Under the pieces are notes generated by a model that was not told the origin of the DNA, searched no databases, and saw only the letters and a program-made list of their open reading frames with translations. A stretch of DNA of 64,000 nt from positions 192,070-256,069 of the forward strand of contig NMRA01000432.1 in the NCBI GenBank assembly GCA_002633005.1, written 5' to 3'. The stretch comes from Phoronis australis. Taxonomy: Eukaryota; Phoronida; Phoronidae. The position numbers and the translations under genes are program-made. Below, piece by piece: positions 35,475 to 47,400 of the stretch. Each line of letters opens with the position of its first letter. Position 1 is the first letter of the stretch.

Positions 35475-38400
35475 CTGAAAATAAACAAAGGTACAATGGA
35501 CCTTAACATCAAGGAAAGTAATTCTTAACATCATTAAGAACCAAGTGAAATTTGCTTTTATTAAAAAAGCACAACTAAGACCAGTCACTCAGTGCCGTAT
35601 GACTTGAACCGGCTGTACTTCGGGAGCAAGTTTTCCGATATGCAAAATTGGTTGAATACACGAGGATACGAACAGAATGGAATAAACATTGTTTATAACA
35701 AGTGTCCTGTAGTTATCCAATTTTGTATACGTATGAATATATAATCTATCTTAGGAGTGCTAATTTAGAAATTTCAAGTTACTTGATCACCCACCCACTA
35801 AACTACTAAACACAGATTACTCTATTACATGCCCATCTAAGCTACCAAATACAGATTCAAAGATTCGATGCAAGACGTAAAAACCAACATCTGGTGATTT
35901 CAAAACGAAACCAAAACAGGAACTCCTGTTCACAATTTTGAAACAACTTAACACTATGTTGACTCACTCATCCTCTTGCTCCTGTAAAGTGACATCATCC
36001 CCCACCTCGGCAAGATCTTCCGCTTGCGACGTGTGGAACATTTCTACGTCGTGCAGAAAGCGTTCAATGTTAGGTCCACGGGCGATGAGAAGGTCAAGGC
36101 TGCGGAAGTTGATGGGCTGACGCACAAATTCTTGATGCTTGTCGCTCTGGACGTGCTACAGAGATAAAAGCAATTGATCTTTACTATTCCTTTATTTCAT
36201 ATTATGAGAGAAGCCACACACCACTTACTACTCCTTTGTTTCATATTATGAGAGATGGCACACACCACGTCTTTGTAATTATACTGTACACCAGTGTAGA
36301 ACACTAGTAAAAATATAGAAACAAGAACTCATCTGTTTTTAAGTCGAAAAAAAAGAAAAATACAAATCGCTTAATGTCTTTCTTATGCATCAATGGCAAC
36401 ACAGAATTAGTCTTGCATAATGCTTACTGCATGAGTGTTGCGTAGAAGTTACTCCATAAATCTTGCATAAAAGTTACGTATGAATGTTGTGTAGTAGTTA
36501 CTCTGTGAAATTTGCACAATGGTTACTCTATGAGTCTTGCACAATGGTTACTCTATGAAACTTGCATAATGGTTACTCTATGAATTTTGCATAATGGTTA
36601 CTCTATGAATCTTGCATATTAGTTGGTGCCATAAACAGCCACTGCACACCACATTTAAGGATACTAGAAACCTTGCAATCGGGATTTAAAAAACCAATGT
36701 GCCCAACTTTCTGCAATACTTTTAGCTAGTTTCATTGTTTGCTTACCAGTACTATACATAATTTTAAATGTTGCCAACCTGTACAGTGATATTATCAATG
36801 TCAACAAAATCATGGCATTATTTTAGACTCATATCTACACGTGGTCTTCTAAAACTCGACCATAGCTTCAAGTAAACTACAGTACACACCAAACGCATCA
36901 GACAAGACACCGCCGTCATGACGGGCAATGATCCCGACCTGTCACTACGGGTCATTCTAGCTACTCGTGACGGTAAATTCTACTTGTGAATGAATTAATG
37001 ATGACCTCCCGACTTATGCAATACCAAACTTGTACGCTTTGAAGTGTACCATCCAGCATAGGTCACGCGCTTTCGCCTTAATTTTTATCCAAGAAAGCCA
37101 ACTTAGACTTAAGTGACGGGAGAATTTCTTCAGGGACCGGAATTTAATTCACCAGCCAGTCCCGATGAAAAACCATGGTTTGGCTCGGCTATCATGACAT
37201 TTAAGCTTGACCATCACGATGGTAAATTCTAGATTGTTTTGTGCGATATTTTCTGACGTCTACTACACAAGATTGGCCGCAAAACGTCTGCTTCAATGGA
37301 AATCTACAGTACCTCGTCAATGTTGTCGTATCTCTCATTGCAACACTCGCAGTAGCCTCTCTTTAGTTCAGCTCGTCTCTTCTCTTCTCTCATTCGCCGT
37401 AACTCACCCGCGGTCATTAGTTTCTCTGACGACTTCGACAATTGCTTCGACTTTTTAGCGCTGTTGAAATTGAAAGAAGTTAAGAGTGTCAGCCCTTGAT
37501 GAGGATGCTTTAATTGCAAACACATTTTGTTAATGGCCTTGGGATAGCAAACATTTTGGTTTCTAAACACTATTTCATTAGCAAGCAAATCACTGAGACG
37601 GACATGAATTTAGACACAAAACTCTTCGAATGCTTGCGAAGGACTCCTTCTACTTCATGCGTAATTTGACAGGTAAACAATGCAATGACGGAATATTTCA
37701 GAATCTCTGGTTTAGTAGCGAAGTTATGAGGAACTACAACCTCAGCAAACACTCATAACATTAGAGATGGGTTGAAACTAAAACCAGCGACTTAATCTTC
37801 AATTAGAAAAAAACAGTAACTGTGCACAGAGTCTAGTCTGACATTGATGCTGAAACAAACCACAAGAACTTCCATCAAAACCTGCTAAAGTCCTTAAAAT
37901 AAGAGACCCTGGTTTTGAGCAATAATGGAAAATGGATGACATCAATGGAATCTGTCTTCTTTCCGGAATTCATAATTCTACCGCAGCTATCATAAATGTT
38001 ATACTTTTGGTTTTTAATTATCAAAAATTAAGAAAATAAATCATCAAATTAAAAAATTCTGGCTACAAATTGATTGACAACTGTTCTGCAGTGCACATGT
38101 TCAAGTAACTGCTTAGTCTTCCTAAAGGTGGCTCTGTTCATTTGTCAGGTTTCGTTAAACAATAAAACATTATGTGCATCAAATAATTATTAAAACGGAA
38201 CAGCGTCATAATTTAGTGGAAAAATAATTTTTATGTTACTTATCACTTCAAAATACTAAAACAGAATCCATTAATTTACAAAAAGAAACCAAACGAATTT
38301 CTGTTTTTGAGAACGGAAAATCAAGGTCTCCATTCACTGAGAAACCAGATTTGACAGTCAGACCCCCCATCCCAACTCTTTACCCCCCATCCCAACTCTT

Positions 38401-41400
38401 TACCCCCCATCCCAACTCTTTACCCCCCATCCCAACTCTTTACCCCCCATCACAACTCTTTACCTCTTGGGTGTTTTCAATGGTGAGTTGACCTCATCTG
38501 GCTCCTCCCCGGGATCTGACGCCCCTAGCCCAGCTCCCTGCACCTTCTGCGCTCCCTCTCCCCCAAACAGGACTCCTCTAGAAAGGTCCAGGTGTGGAAA
38601 TGTTTCCAGCTGCACAAAGTTAGGCTTGTATTGCTTCGTAGTTGACTCAAACTTGAGAAAGGGAGACTGGAGATGTTTGACTGCAAGATAACATCAAGCT
38701 ATTNACTCTTTACCCCCCATCACAACTCTTTACCCCCCATCACAACTCTTTACCTCTTGGGTGTTTTCAATGGTGAGTTGACCTCATCTGGCTCCTCCCC
38801 GGGATCTGACGCCCCTAGCCCAGCTCCCTGCACCTTCTGCGCTCCCTCTCCCCCAAACAGGACTCCTCTAGAAAGGTCCAGGTGTGGAAATGTTTCCAGC
38901 TGCACAAAGTTAGGCTTGTATTGCTTCGTAGTTGACTCAAACTTGAGAAAGGGAGACTGGAGATGTTTGACTGCAAGATAACATCAAGCTATTTTGATAA
39001 AGGTTGACAATTTTCTTGAAGTTGTCTTTACAAACCTTTTTTGAGACAGCGAGATAACTGAAAAATTACCGCAAATAACATTACTCATATTTCTTGGGAA
39101 TGAAGCCAATTACAAAACAGAGATTTCACCAAACTCAACCAATCATATATGAGCAAGTAGGCATGCTTTCAAGCAATTTGATGCAAAAATAGGAAAAAGT
39201 AGGATACATTTTCAAGAAAAGGAGGAACTGCGAAGCGAAAAGTAGGAAAAAGTAGGAACAAAAGCAGGAGTAATTTTTATCGATATTTACCAATGACGTT
39301 CGCCTCATGTCACATGGTGATTTGAATGAAATAAATTTGAAACCGATATTGCACTTGGAAGTTTTTTATTTAAATGAATTTTTGGGTCATCTTTCCTTCA
39401 ATGATAGGTGATGTACAATAGAATTACGCAGTCAAACCTTTTGCACTCAAAAGTGTGAATAAAGTCCTGTTGAACATAACTTCCACGGAAACTTTAGAAC
39501 AATGAGAAATAAAAGTAGGAAAAATTAGAAAATATTAGGAATTTCAGGAAAAAGTAGGAACACGCCAAAAAGTAGGAAAAAGTAGGCATGTGTAGGTAAA
39601 CAAGTGATTCAAGATAGGCGTACGATTGACCAAGTTTTGAATCAAGCTTAGAACAAAAGTTTGATAAGTTTGGGCCCTCAGCAATTGAAAATGAATCTAG
39701 CAAGAGCGAAATTACCTTTTGTTGGTTTAGCTTTCTTTTGCGTCGTCTTGTTAGCGCATGATGGCAACTTTCCAATTTCTCGTTTTACCCAGTTCTGGAC
39801 AGCTGCAAAAAAGAGCGGAGGATACAAAAACCACTGATTAGGGTAGGCTAACAATATTTAATACTGCCAGTTTGATACAAATACCAGTTCGAAACTGAAA
39901 ATTGCCAGTAAACAAAACTACAACCTGGGAACGCGTTTTAAATAGCTACAGTTTGATAGCAGTTACGGAGGTGTTGATTCTAATATTTGGTGCTGGCATC
40001 AGAAAGATCAAATAAATGCTTGGCAAGAAAACGCAATCCTAGAATAAGGATTTCTCCAATAATGCACCTGCAAGTCATACTGACCAGTGAACGATACGAC
40101 TCGGACATTCCACTTCTGAGCATTGGCGATGACATCGGTTGTGCCTCGGAACTAAAAACATTTAAAACAACACGAGCGTGTTTAGTTAAGACAAAAAACT
40201 ACAAAGAACTGAGAGAAATTGTTAACATGATTCACGTGGTTTAAATATTGCACACTGCTACCAATTTGTTTTTTTTTGGTCAAAATAATATAAGCTGACA
40301 GTGGCACAAACTGAGCCAGTTGCCTCAAATGCACACAAGGTTATCCACAAGAAACAGCCAAGAAAATACTCAGTCAAATGTGTCAGTTGATTTTATCATT
40401 GTTTTACTTTCAATCTTTGCATTAATTAAAGGAGACAAAATATAAAACTTAATGAGCCCCCTAATTTAAACATAACAACCACTGTAAGGACCATTCTGAT
40501 GTTGCAAGAGTGAATGCCATTGGCTTCTGAAGTAAAAATGCATTTTGGCAGCTCACCCCTTCCACCCGTTGACCACATCACAAGGGAAAATCTCACTGGA
40601 GGCAACATATCAATATTATCCCTTGGTCTGCACAAGGTCTCAGAGCTGATAATCTAATACTTTTAGTCCAGTAGCTGAAGTTGATTGGAATGGCCAGTAT
40701 CATGAGCCAAGTTAGTATGTTATATTCATGAGGTTTCCAAATCGCTGCATTGCAACTGATCTGAAGCCTGTGCTGAACACAATGTAGCTCCTATAGCTAA
40801 AATGTTGTAGTTACAAACCCCTCTGACCACACACTGCTCTACTTAATACAAAAATATTACAAGTCGTGGCCGAAAAACCACCATACCTTTGAGCGGGCCT
40901 TTTGTGCCAATGCTTTTCCGCGGCTTTCCTGAAAAGAAACAAAACAATAATTGATACAGTTGTAATTCATGAAATCATCCTTTAGTTCCACCTTTCGTCT
41001 GATGAAACTTTATAACCCGCTTAAATTGGATAAAAACAAAAATTAAATTAGGGCTTTAACTCTATGATCATGTTGGCAGTGGAAATAGAAGCATATTAAT
41101 GAGTGACAAACAACATGGCCGCTGGTCCTCCAAATCTGACCGACCCACCACATAATAGGATCTATGGGGATAAAATGGGACCGCCGCACCAGAAAATGGG
41201 ACCGACTCACTTAAAGCATGACTGCCCGACCACAAAACAGGACCGCCGGAGACTGAACATGACAGCCGGACAGAATGTAGTTATCAATCCCTGTGTGTGA
41301 TACTGCGGGTTATTACATAACCAACCAGCTAGCTGCATGAAGACTATCATCAAAATACAGCTTAGTAGCACTATGTGCTGAGCTCCGTTAAGACTTCGAA

Positions 41401-44400
41401 ATTTCACACAGCCCAGGTGGTTCCGCTCGTCACCTTGTCGTGAATCTTACATCAACATGTAGAACCGGCGACCAGCGGAGGTGAATGCAAAATCTGAGTC
41501 AACTGACTCTCACCTTACCAGTTGCAGCGGTTTGAATAAAATACAATCTAATAAACGTCATTTTCTGCATAATTCTTCGCCTTTTGTAACAAAGAAGTCT
41601 GCCGCACACGTGACATGCGCACGCGCTATTTCCTAAAATTTTGCGACATCTTTCGGAAGACGACAGCTTCGCAGCAGCAAAAGAACGCATCACAATTTTA
41701 CCAGCAGAATAACAGCAGAAAACCGATTTTTAACGAATGCCAATAAATAATTTAGTTTACTCAAGGAAGAGTGTCGTTCATAACACCCGGGAAGTCATGA
41801 TAACACTAAATTTGTGTCATACTTTATCTGGTCAGTTTTTTCCCACTTCGGCACAAAGCTGTATATTTAGTACACTGTACGCTGTGTGCCAAGGCTTGTT
41901 ATGATGATACTTTACTCGATAACCAGAACGCGTTTTTCGACTTGACTAAAACATCAAATTGGAGAAAAGGAGTTTCATTTTGTTATAAAACTTACACAAT
42001 GGATAAAACTAATTATTTAGCTCAAAGGTGTGCAACGTGGTTGGTTTTTAGTTACATTTATTAATTTTAAATGTTGACCTTTCAGTTGTTTATAATGTAG
42101 TAATAGCCGAGATTACCTGACCCGGGAATCAAACAAGCAACCCCCATAAAACCGGGGAGTGTGCTAACCATTCAATTGCCCCTTAGCGAGTGCCTAACAG
42201 AGGCTCATATGATTCACCGAAAGCACATCTACAACATTTCGCCTTTTCCTATGGAACAGGCGCACTGCACCACCTAGAAGGTGAATACCAGGATGTCTCG
42301 CATACATGTCAACTTCCCTTGGTACCTTTGCCACCAAAACGCAGGTAAACACAAGGTTGTCTATCATACAGGTCCTCGACTCCTGGAACATTAACCATCA
42401 CCATAACCATGCGTGCTGTCCGAGGTCCACCGGTACAAATTAGCAGTGCCTTATCAGTAAATCACCTGTTTGCCGACTACGCCATTTGTAATAATAGCCG
42501 AGATTACCCGCCCTGAGAATCAAACCAGTAACCCCCATACAACCGGCGAAGGTGCTAACCAATCAGCTAATGGGTAATTGCCCGTTAGGCTCATATGATT
42601 CACCAGAAGCACATCTACAACAAGTCAGATACCGCCGCAGAGCCGGGTGAAGTAAAGCTCGAAAGCACTGTGTTTTACAAAGTGAAGTGTTCTGAAGCTC
42701 ACCAGATTTCAGTCGATTTATCAGGATAAGACCTGCATAAGAAAATAGCCCCACTGTATGATCTGTGTAGGCCTACACTATCAACTGACCGGTCACAAAA
42801 CTTAGCATAGTTGTCATTGTGGTCAAGTTTCAATCCTTGGCGGTCATGTTCAGTCTCCGGTGGTCCTAGTTTTTGGTGGGGTGGTCATGTTTTTAGATGC
42901 GTCAGTCCAATTTCTTATGCGGCGGTCCCATTTTATCCCCGTAGGTCCAGTTTTATGGTGAGTCGGTCTGAATCGAAGGAGCAATGGTCATGTTATTTCT
43001 CACCCGTGATATTATTGTATGGAAATATTATGAGAGTAAACAGCCTACTTCCATTTTCTTTTCTAAGTCAGCTTAACATGGTGAAATCAGCTTTAAGTAA
43101 TGAAAATGACGAAAGAGTAACTTTAAAGCCGTAAGATCTTAAAGGTACAATTTGTTTTCCAACAAGACTCATCAATCTATCTAGGCGCTTACAGTGGTGG
43201 ATTCAACAGTGACTCCAGGACTGTCTTTGGGCGACTCCACACTACCAAGATTGAAGGGACTAGGTGTAGACAAGGATGGGCTTGATTCAGTGATGCCGTC
43301 GCCACGGCACTCTTTCTGACCAGTGACCAAATAATGGACGTCTTTGGTGAAGAACTTTTCAATACACTATGACAGAAAAGCATTTTTTGTTAATAAAACA
43401 TTAAATTAGAACAGGATACAGTATACGCACTTCCCACGACTTTGCTCCACAGCAAAAGCGTAACCATTAAAAGGCTAAGTTAGAATGTACAAAACATGCC
43501 AAACTAAATTTAGTTTGACACTAATTTGTACAGATCACTAATATTTCTTTGTATTTAAACACAGCTAAACAGAGCAGACAACCAATCCAACACTCATCTC
43601 ATTTTTTATTACTCACAGAATGCAGTCGATCTGTTCAACTATTGATGGAGGAATTCTCGATTTCCTTTCATGTCATACTTTTGCTTAGTTTCTTCGTGCC
43701 CTTTGATTTGGTTAACAACAACATTATTAGGCTTTGCAGCGTTTGAGCAAGATTAAAACCATACGCAAACAGAGACGGATTTTTTTCGGCGACAAACTGA
43801 CATCAGCACACCCTTGCACAGACGACAGTTTTCGTAAATGTCGTAGTGAATCGAATGTCGCAAAACTGCCTATAAAACGAGTCAATGCTGCTTTCATGGT
43901 TTTAAAAATTAAATCGATTTAAGTCACTGATTGAAAAGATCGAATTTTAAGAAGAAAACTTTTTAAAGGCAAATTAAGAGTACGCTCATTGAATACGCCA
44001 TATGTGTTCGTGGGTAAACTGGTTCAGGCACTCTCCGGATGGAACACAATTGGCGAAAATCAGCTTGCGCTTCGAGAAAAATTATCATTAATAATAATAA
44101 TAATAATAATAAACTTTATTTAAAGAGGATAAAATACAATAAATGTAAAACATGCTTTAGCCAAAGGCTAATATCCAGCATGGTCCTCTGCAGCAAGAAA
44201 TTAAATTAATTAAATTAAGTTAGATAAACAGATTAAATTAAGATACAATAAGATACATTAAATAAAATAGTATTAACAAATTGGATTTACAAATTAAATT
44301 AAAGATAAATAAATAAATAAATAAATAAATAAAAATTACTTTAAGTTTGAGTTTTTTGAAAACCAAAATGTCGCAGACTTAAAATTACTGGCCATTTCAT

Positions 44401-47400
44401 AGCTTTGTGAGTACACATGGGTACTATTTTTTTGCAATAAATATTCACTTATTTAAGTTTTTCACAAGTTCAAGTGTGCAAACTTGTCCCATTGGAAAAG
44501 TAACATTGCCGTGAGGTTGTACAAATTAGTTGTCCCGAATGGCTGGACTACCATTAATGTCGAGTCCTGCACCCCTCAAGTGATTCTAAACTTGAGGGTA
44601 TTTTGTAACCATTTAGAGGGGAATTATTGAGTCTAATAAGTCAAACTTTTGTAGTTTTCATAGAGAGAATGGGGCCAAAGTCCCTATATCGAGGCATCAA
44701 GGTCCTCACTAAGTTTAAAAATTTATTGAATATCAGCCACAGAAGTAGGAATGACATCATAATCCAGGTTTGTACAACAGTTGTTACATAGTCCATGTGA
44801 AGAGAACATGGTGTTCCAACTTACAGCACCAAGTAATGCCAAGTCCTTCTCTAACGCTGCAACACCTGTCTGACCTTTCGTATCGATGTAAATCTTTTTA
44901 CTCAACAGAGGTTTATGGTTGTTGTTGCCACTAGGTTTAAACGTAATACCTGAAAAATAAGGTACGTGTAGATGACAGAAACAGCATCAGGGCATTCTCA
45001 TTCTATACCACATCAACTTGCATGCCGTCAAGAACAAGACTTTGAAGTCACTCCTAAAAGTTTGAATGTGTAATACATCTTCCAAAAATAACTCGTATGA
45101 TATCTCAAACCTTATTCACAAAAATTGGCTATTTTTACAATATTTCAATGAACTGTTCACCTACTTTAAACTGGACCACAATGCACCAGCTTGACCCACT
45201 TAATATACTGGCTCCGCCCGTGACCTACTTGAATTCGAAGCACTAGAGATAGACTTGGTTTAAATTAAAAGTTTTTGCGATAATTAAGTTGCTTACGCAC
45301 AGTGAATTTGGATGACACTTCACGTGAATGTTGAAATAATGAATATGGCTAAGGGGTGTATAGGTTATGTTGACCAAAAATAAGTTTTCAACGGAAAATG
45401 ACTGATTGGAAGTCCTTGAGATTTTCAAGTTTCACCTCATAATCAATCGGCTTTTACTCAGCTTTAGACAATCAACTTAGGAACATGAGCTCTCAAAAAT
45501 GGCTTGGTGGATTTCGCTGAAACTTTCCAAACTCAATATTTATTCATCAATATAAAAATGCTTTCAAGATTTTCAATATAGAGGCCTAGTTTCTGCGAAA
45601 CGTAACAAAGATGAATACCCTTCTACTTTTGAAAAAAAGCCTTACGCTTTGCGAGTCGATTTGTCATAGAAATCAAACGAAAAGGCCAACCGAAAATTCC
45701 TAATAGCGTTTTTGAAGTAACTAGTGAAGTTTTCATTGAAAAAATGTTTCATTAAAATCGACCGAGGGGTTATTTTGCTATGAGTGTACCTTTCTGAAAC
45801 ATGGAATTTTGACTTACGAAAGGTGTTAACATGACATATAAATATAAAACATATTTTTATATTCCCTGATCTTTTTTTCATTCAGAAAATATATACATTT
45901 ATTAATTGACAAAGCCTTATTTTTGATACACGAGTTAGAACGGAGGCCACTTGATAAGGTTTGAGATAATGTTAAAACAAGCCCTTGGAGACAATGCATC
46001 AGTTTGACAGATGAGCTAAGAATACACCTGACTTAAATCAATCGTTTTCTTCACAAAAAATCACTGTTTTAGGCTTGACTATAATATGTATTTGCCAAGT
46101 AGTTTTTATAATTCAATGTGTAGTTCTCCACTTGGCAAATACCCAGTTAAACACATATTTTTGAATGAAGGGATAAGGTGTGATTGCGGGAGAGTGGTCT
46201 GGAAACTAATTTACCATGGAAATTTCTTACTGTGACGCCGGAATTGACAGATTTACTGTACAAATTTAATGCATTGTTTGGTACCATTACATTTGACTGT
46301 TACCCTAGATATTAAACGTGCTGCAGCACATTCCTGTCCACTATGTGAAAAGAACCACCCGTCCCAGCTTCAGGAATTGCGGGCAATACATTGCCTTTCG
46401 ATGCAATGGCCAAGCTGGGCTCCCAAACCTTAGCATAACATCAACTTGCCAAATGCAACCCAGGTTGCCAAACAAGAACTTATGTCGTCAAACCTCGCCG
46501 GTAAGCGCCAAAAATGAAAGAAACGAGGTACCTGAAATGGAAAGTCCGGGAACTCATCAAAGGTCGCCCAGCCCTGATGGCGTTAATTTTTTTTTTTAAA
46601 TAAAGGAAAATGCGCACTATCTCAAGTGCTCGGCGATGTCCAATTTTCCTCTCGGGCCCAATACTCTGGGCAGGCTCACCTTCTAAAGCAGAAGTACACA
46701 ATAACTGTGCACGACTCATAAATGAGCTGTGGATTTTTACTAGGGTGCCAAACAAAACCTGAAGTTGCACTTGAGACCAAGACTGCACCAAAATGAGTCC
46801 TGCCCTATGTGACAGAACTGCTCAACCAATTCACTTTTTGTTTGATTGAGAAAATAAAGTATACTAAACAAAATGTATGAGATCAGATATCTGAGAATAA
46901 TAGTGTTTTCCACACTCAAAAATTCAAAAACAAGTGGCGTTTACAACCACTTTGAAAGTATAGCAAACACACAAAAAATAATACTTCTTTTGTTGTTAAA
47001 AATAAAAAAGCAGTTGCATCATGTGTTATACATTCAAAATCAACCAGGTCGCAGCAACCTGTTAAAAGGCACTAGTCGGACATAGCGGTCCCTGATTTTG
47101 AGAACCAGTTTCATCCACTAAATAACGGGCCCGTGGATGAAACTGGTTCTCAAAATCAGGGACCGCTATATCCGACCAGTGCCCTGTTAAAACAGGTCAT
47201 GTAGAACTGCAATTATCTCCCACATTATATTGTGATCTTGATCATATGACAAAAGGTAGCTGTGAATGGACAATTTTTATCAGGTGCCCATAAAACAGCA
47301 TCAGTAATAATATTTAGTTAATTTACTACAAGAATAAAGGGTCAGAGAGCATCAAAACAAGACAAAGACACTGACAGAACAACAGCTGGCAACTTTTGCA

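Larger units (their letters stand above)
41098..43008. mobile_element. Foldback element copy 1, 1.9 kb, in Dbf4 intron 3
   Basis: Left arm 41098-41270 and right arm about 42833-43008 are inverted copies of each other and of the compact element at 62719-63083. They are built from short words such as ATGGGACCGCC, ACCAGAAAATGGGACC and GACTGAACATGAC. A five-base ATATT duplication flanks the element (41093-41097, 43009-43013). The 1.56 kb interior contains two tRNA-like SINE copies and no transposase frame. Confidence 0.75.
41005..43110. mobile_element. MITE family copy 4, split by a foldback insertion
   Basis: 41005-41097 resembles the start of the 31243-31588 family (TAAAAACAAAAATTAAATTAG, TTTAACTCT). 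43009-43110 resembles its end (ATTATGAGAGTAAA, TCAGCTTAACATGGTGAAATCAGCTTT). The foldback 41098-43008 lies between, flanked by ATATT on both sides, which dates the foldback as the later insertion. All of this is inside Dbf4 intron 3. Confidence 0.45.

Noticed and set aside
38467-38981. Plus-strand frames of 74 and 102 codons in two copies
   Set aside because: They are the complement of the duplicated Dbf4 exon 7. The minus-strand reading gives motif M with correct phase.
42101-42235. Functional tRNA gene on the minus strand
   Set aside because: A- and B-box-like words are present, but acceptor and anticodon stems do not pair and a second diverged copy lies nearby, so a SINE is more likely.
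45097-45970. TIR element suggested by ATATCTCAAACCTTAT and ATAAGGTTTGAGATAA
   Set aside because: The inverted match is only about 18-20 bases, 0.85 kb apart, with no inward extension or target duplication, so it was not annotated as an element.
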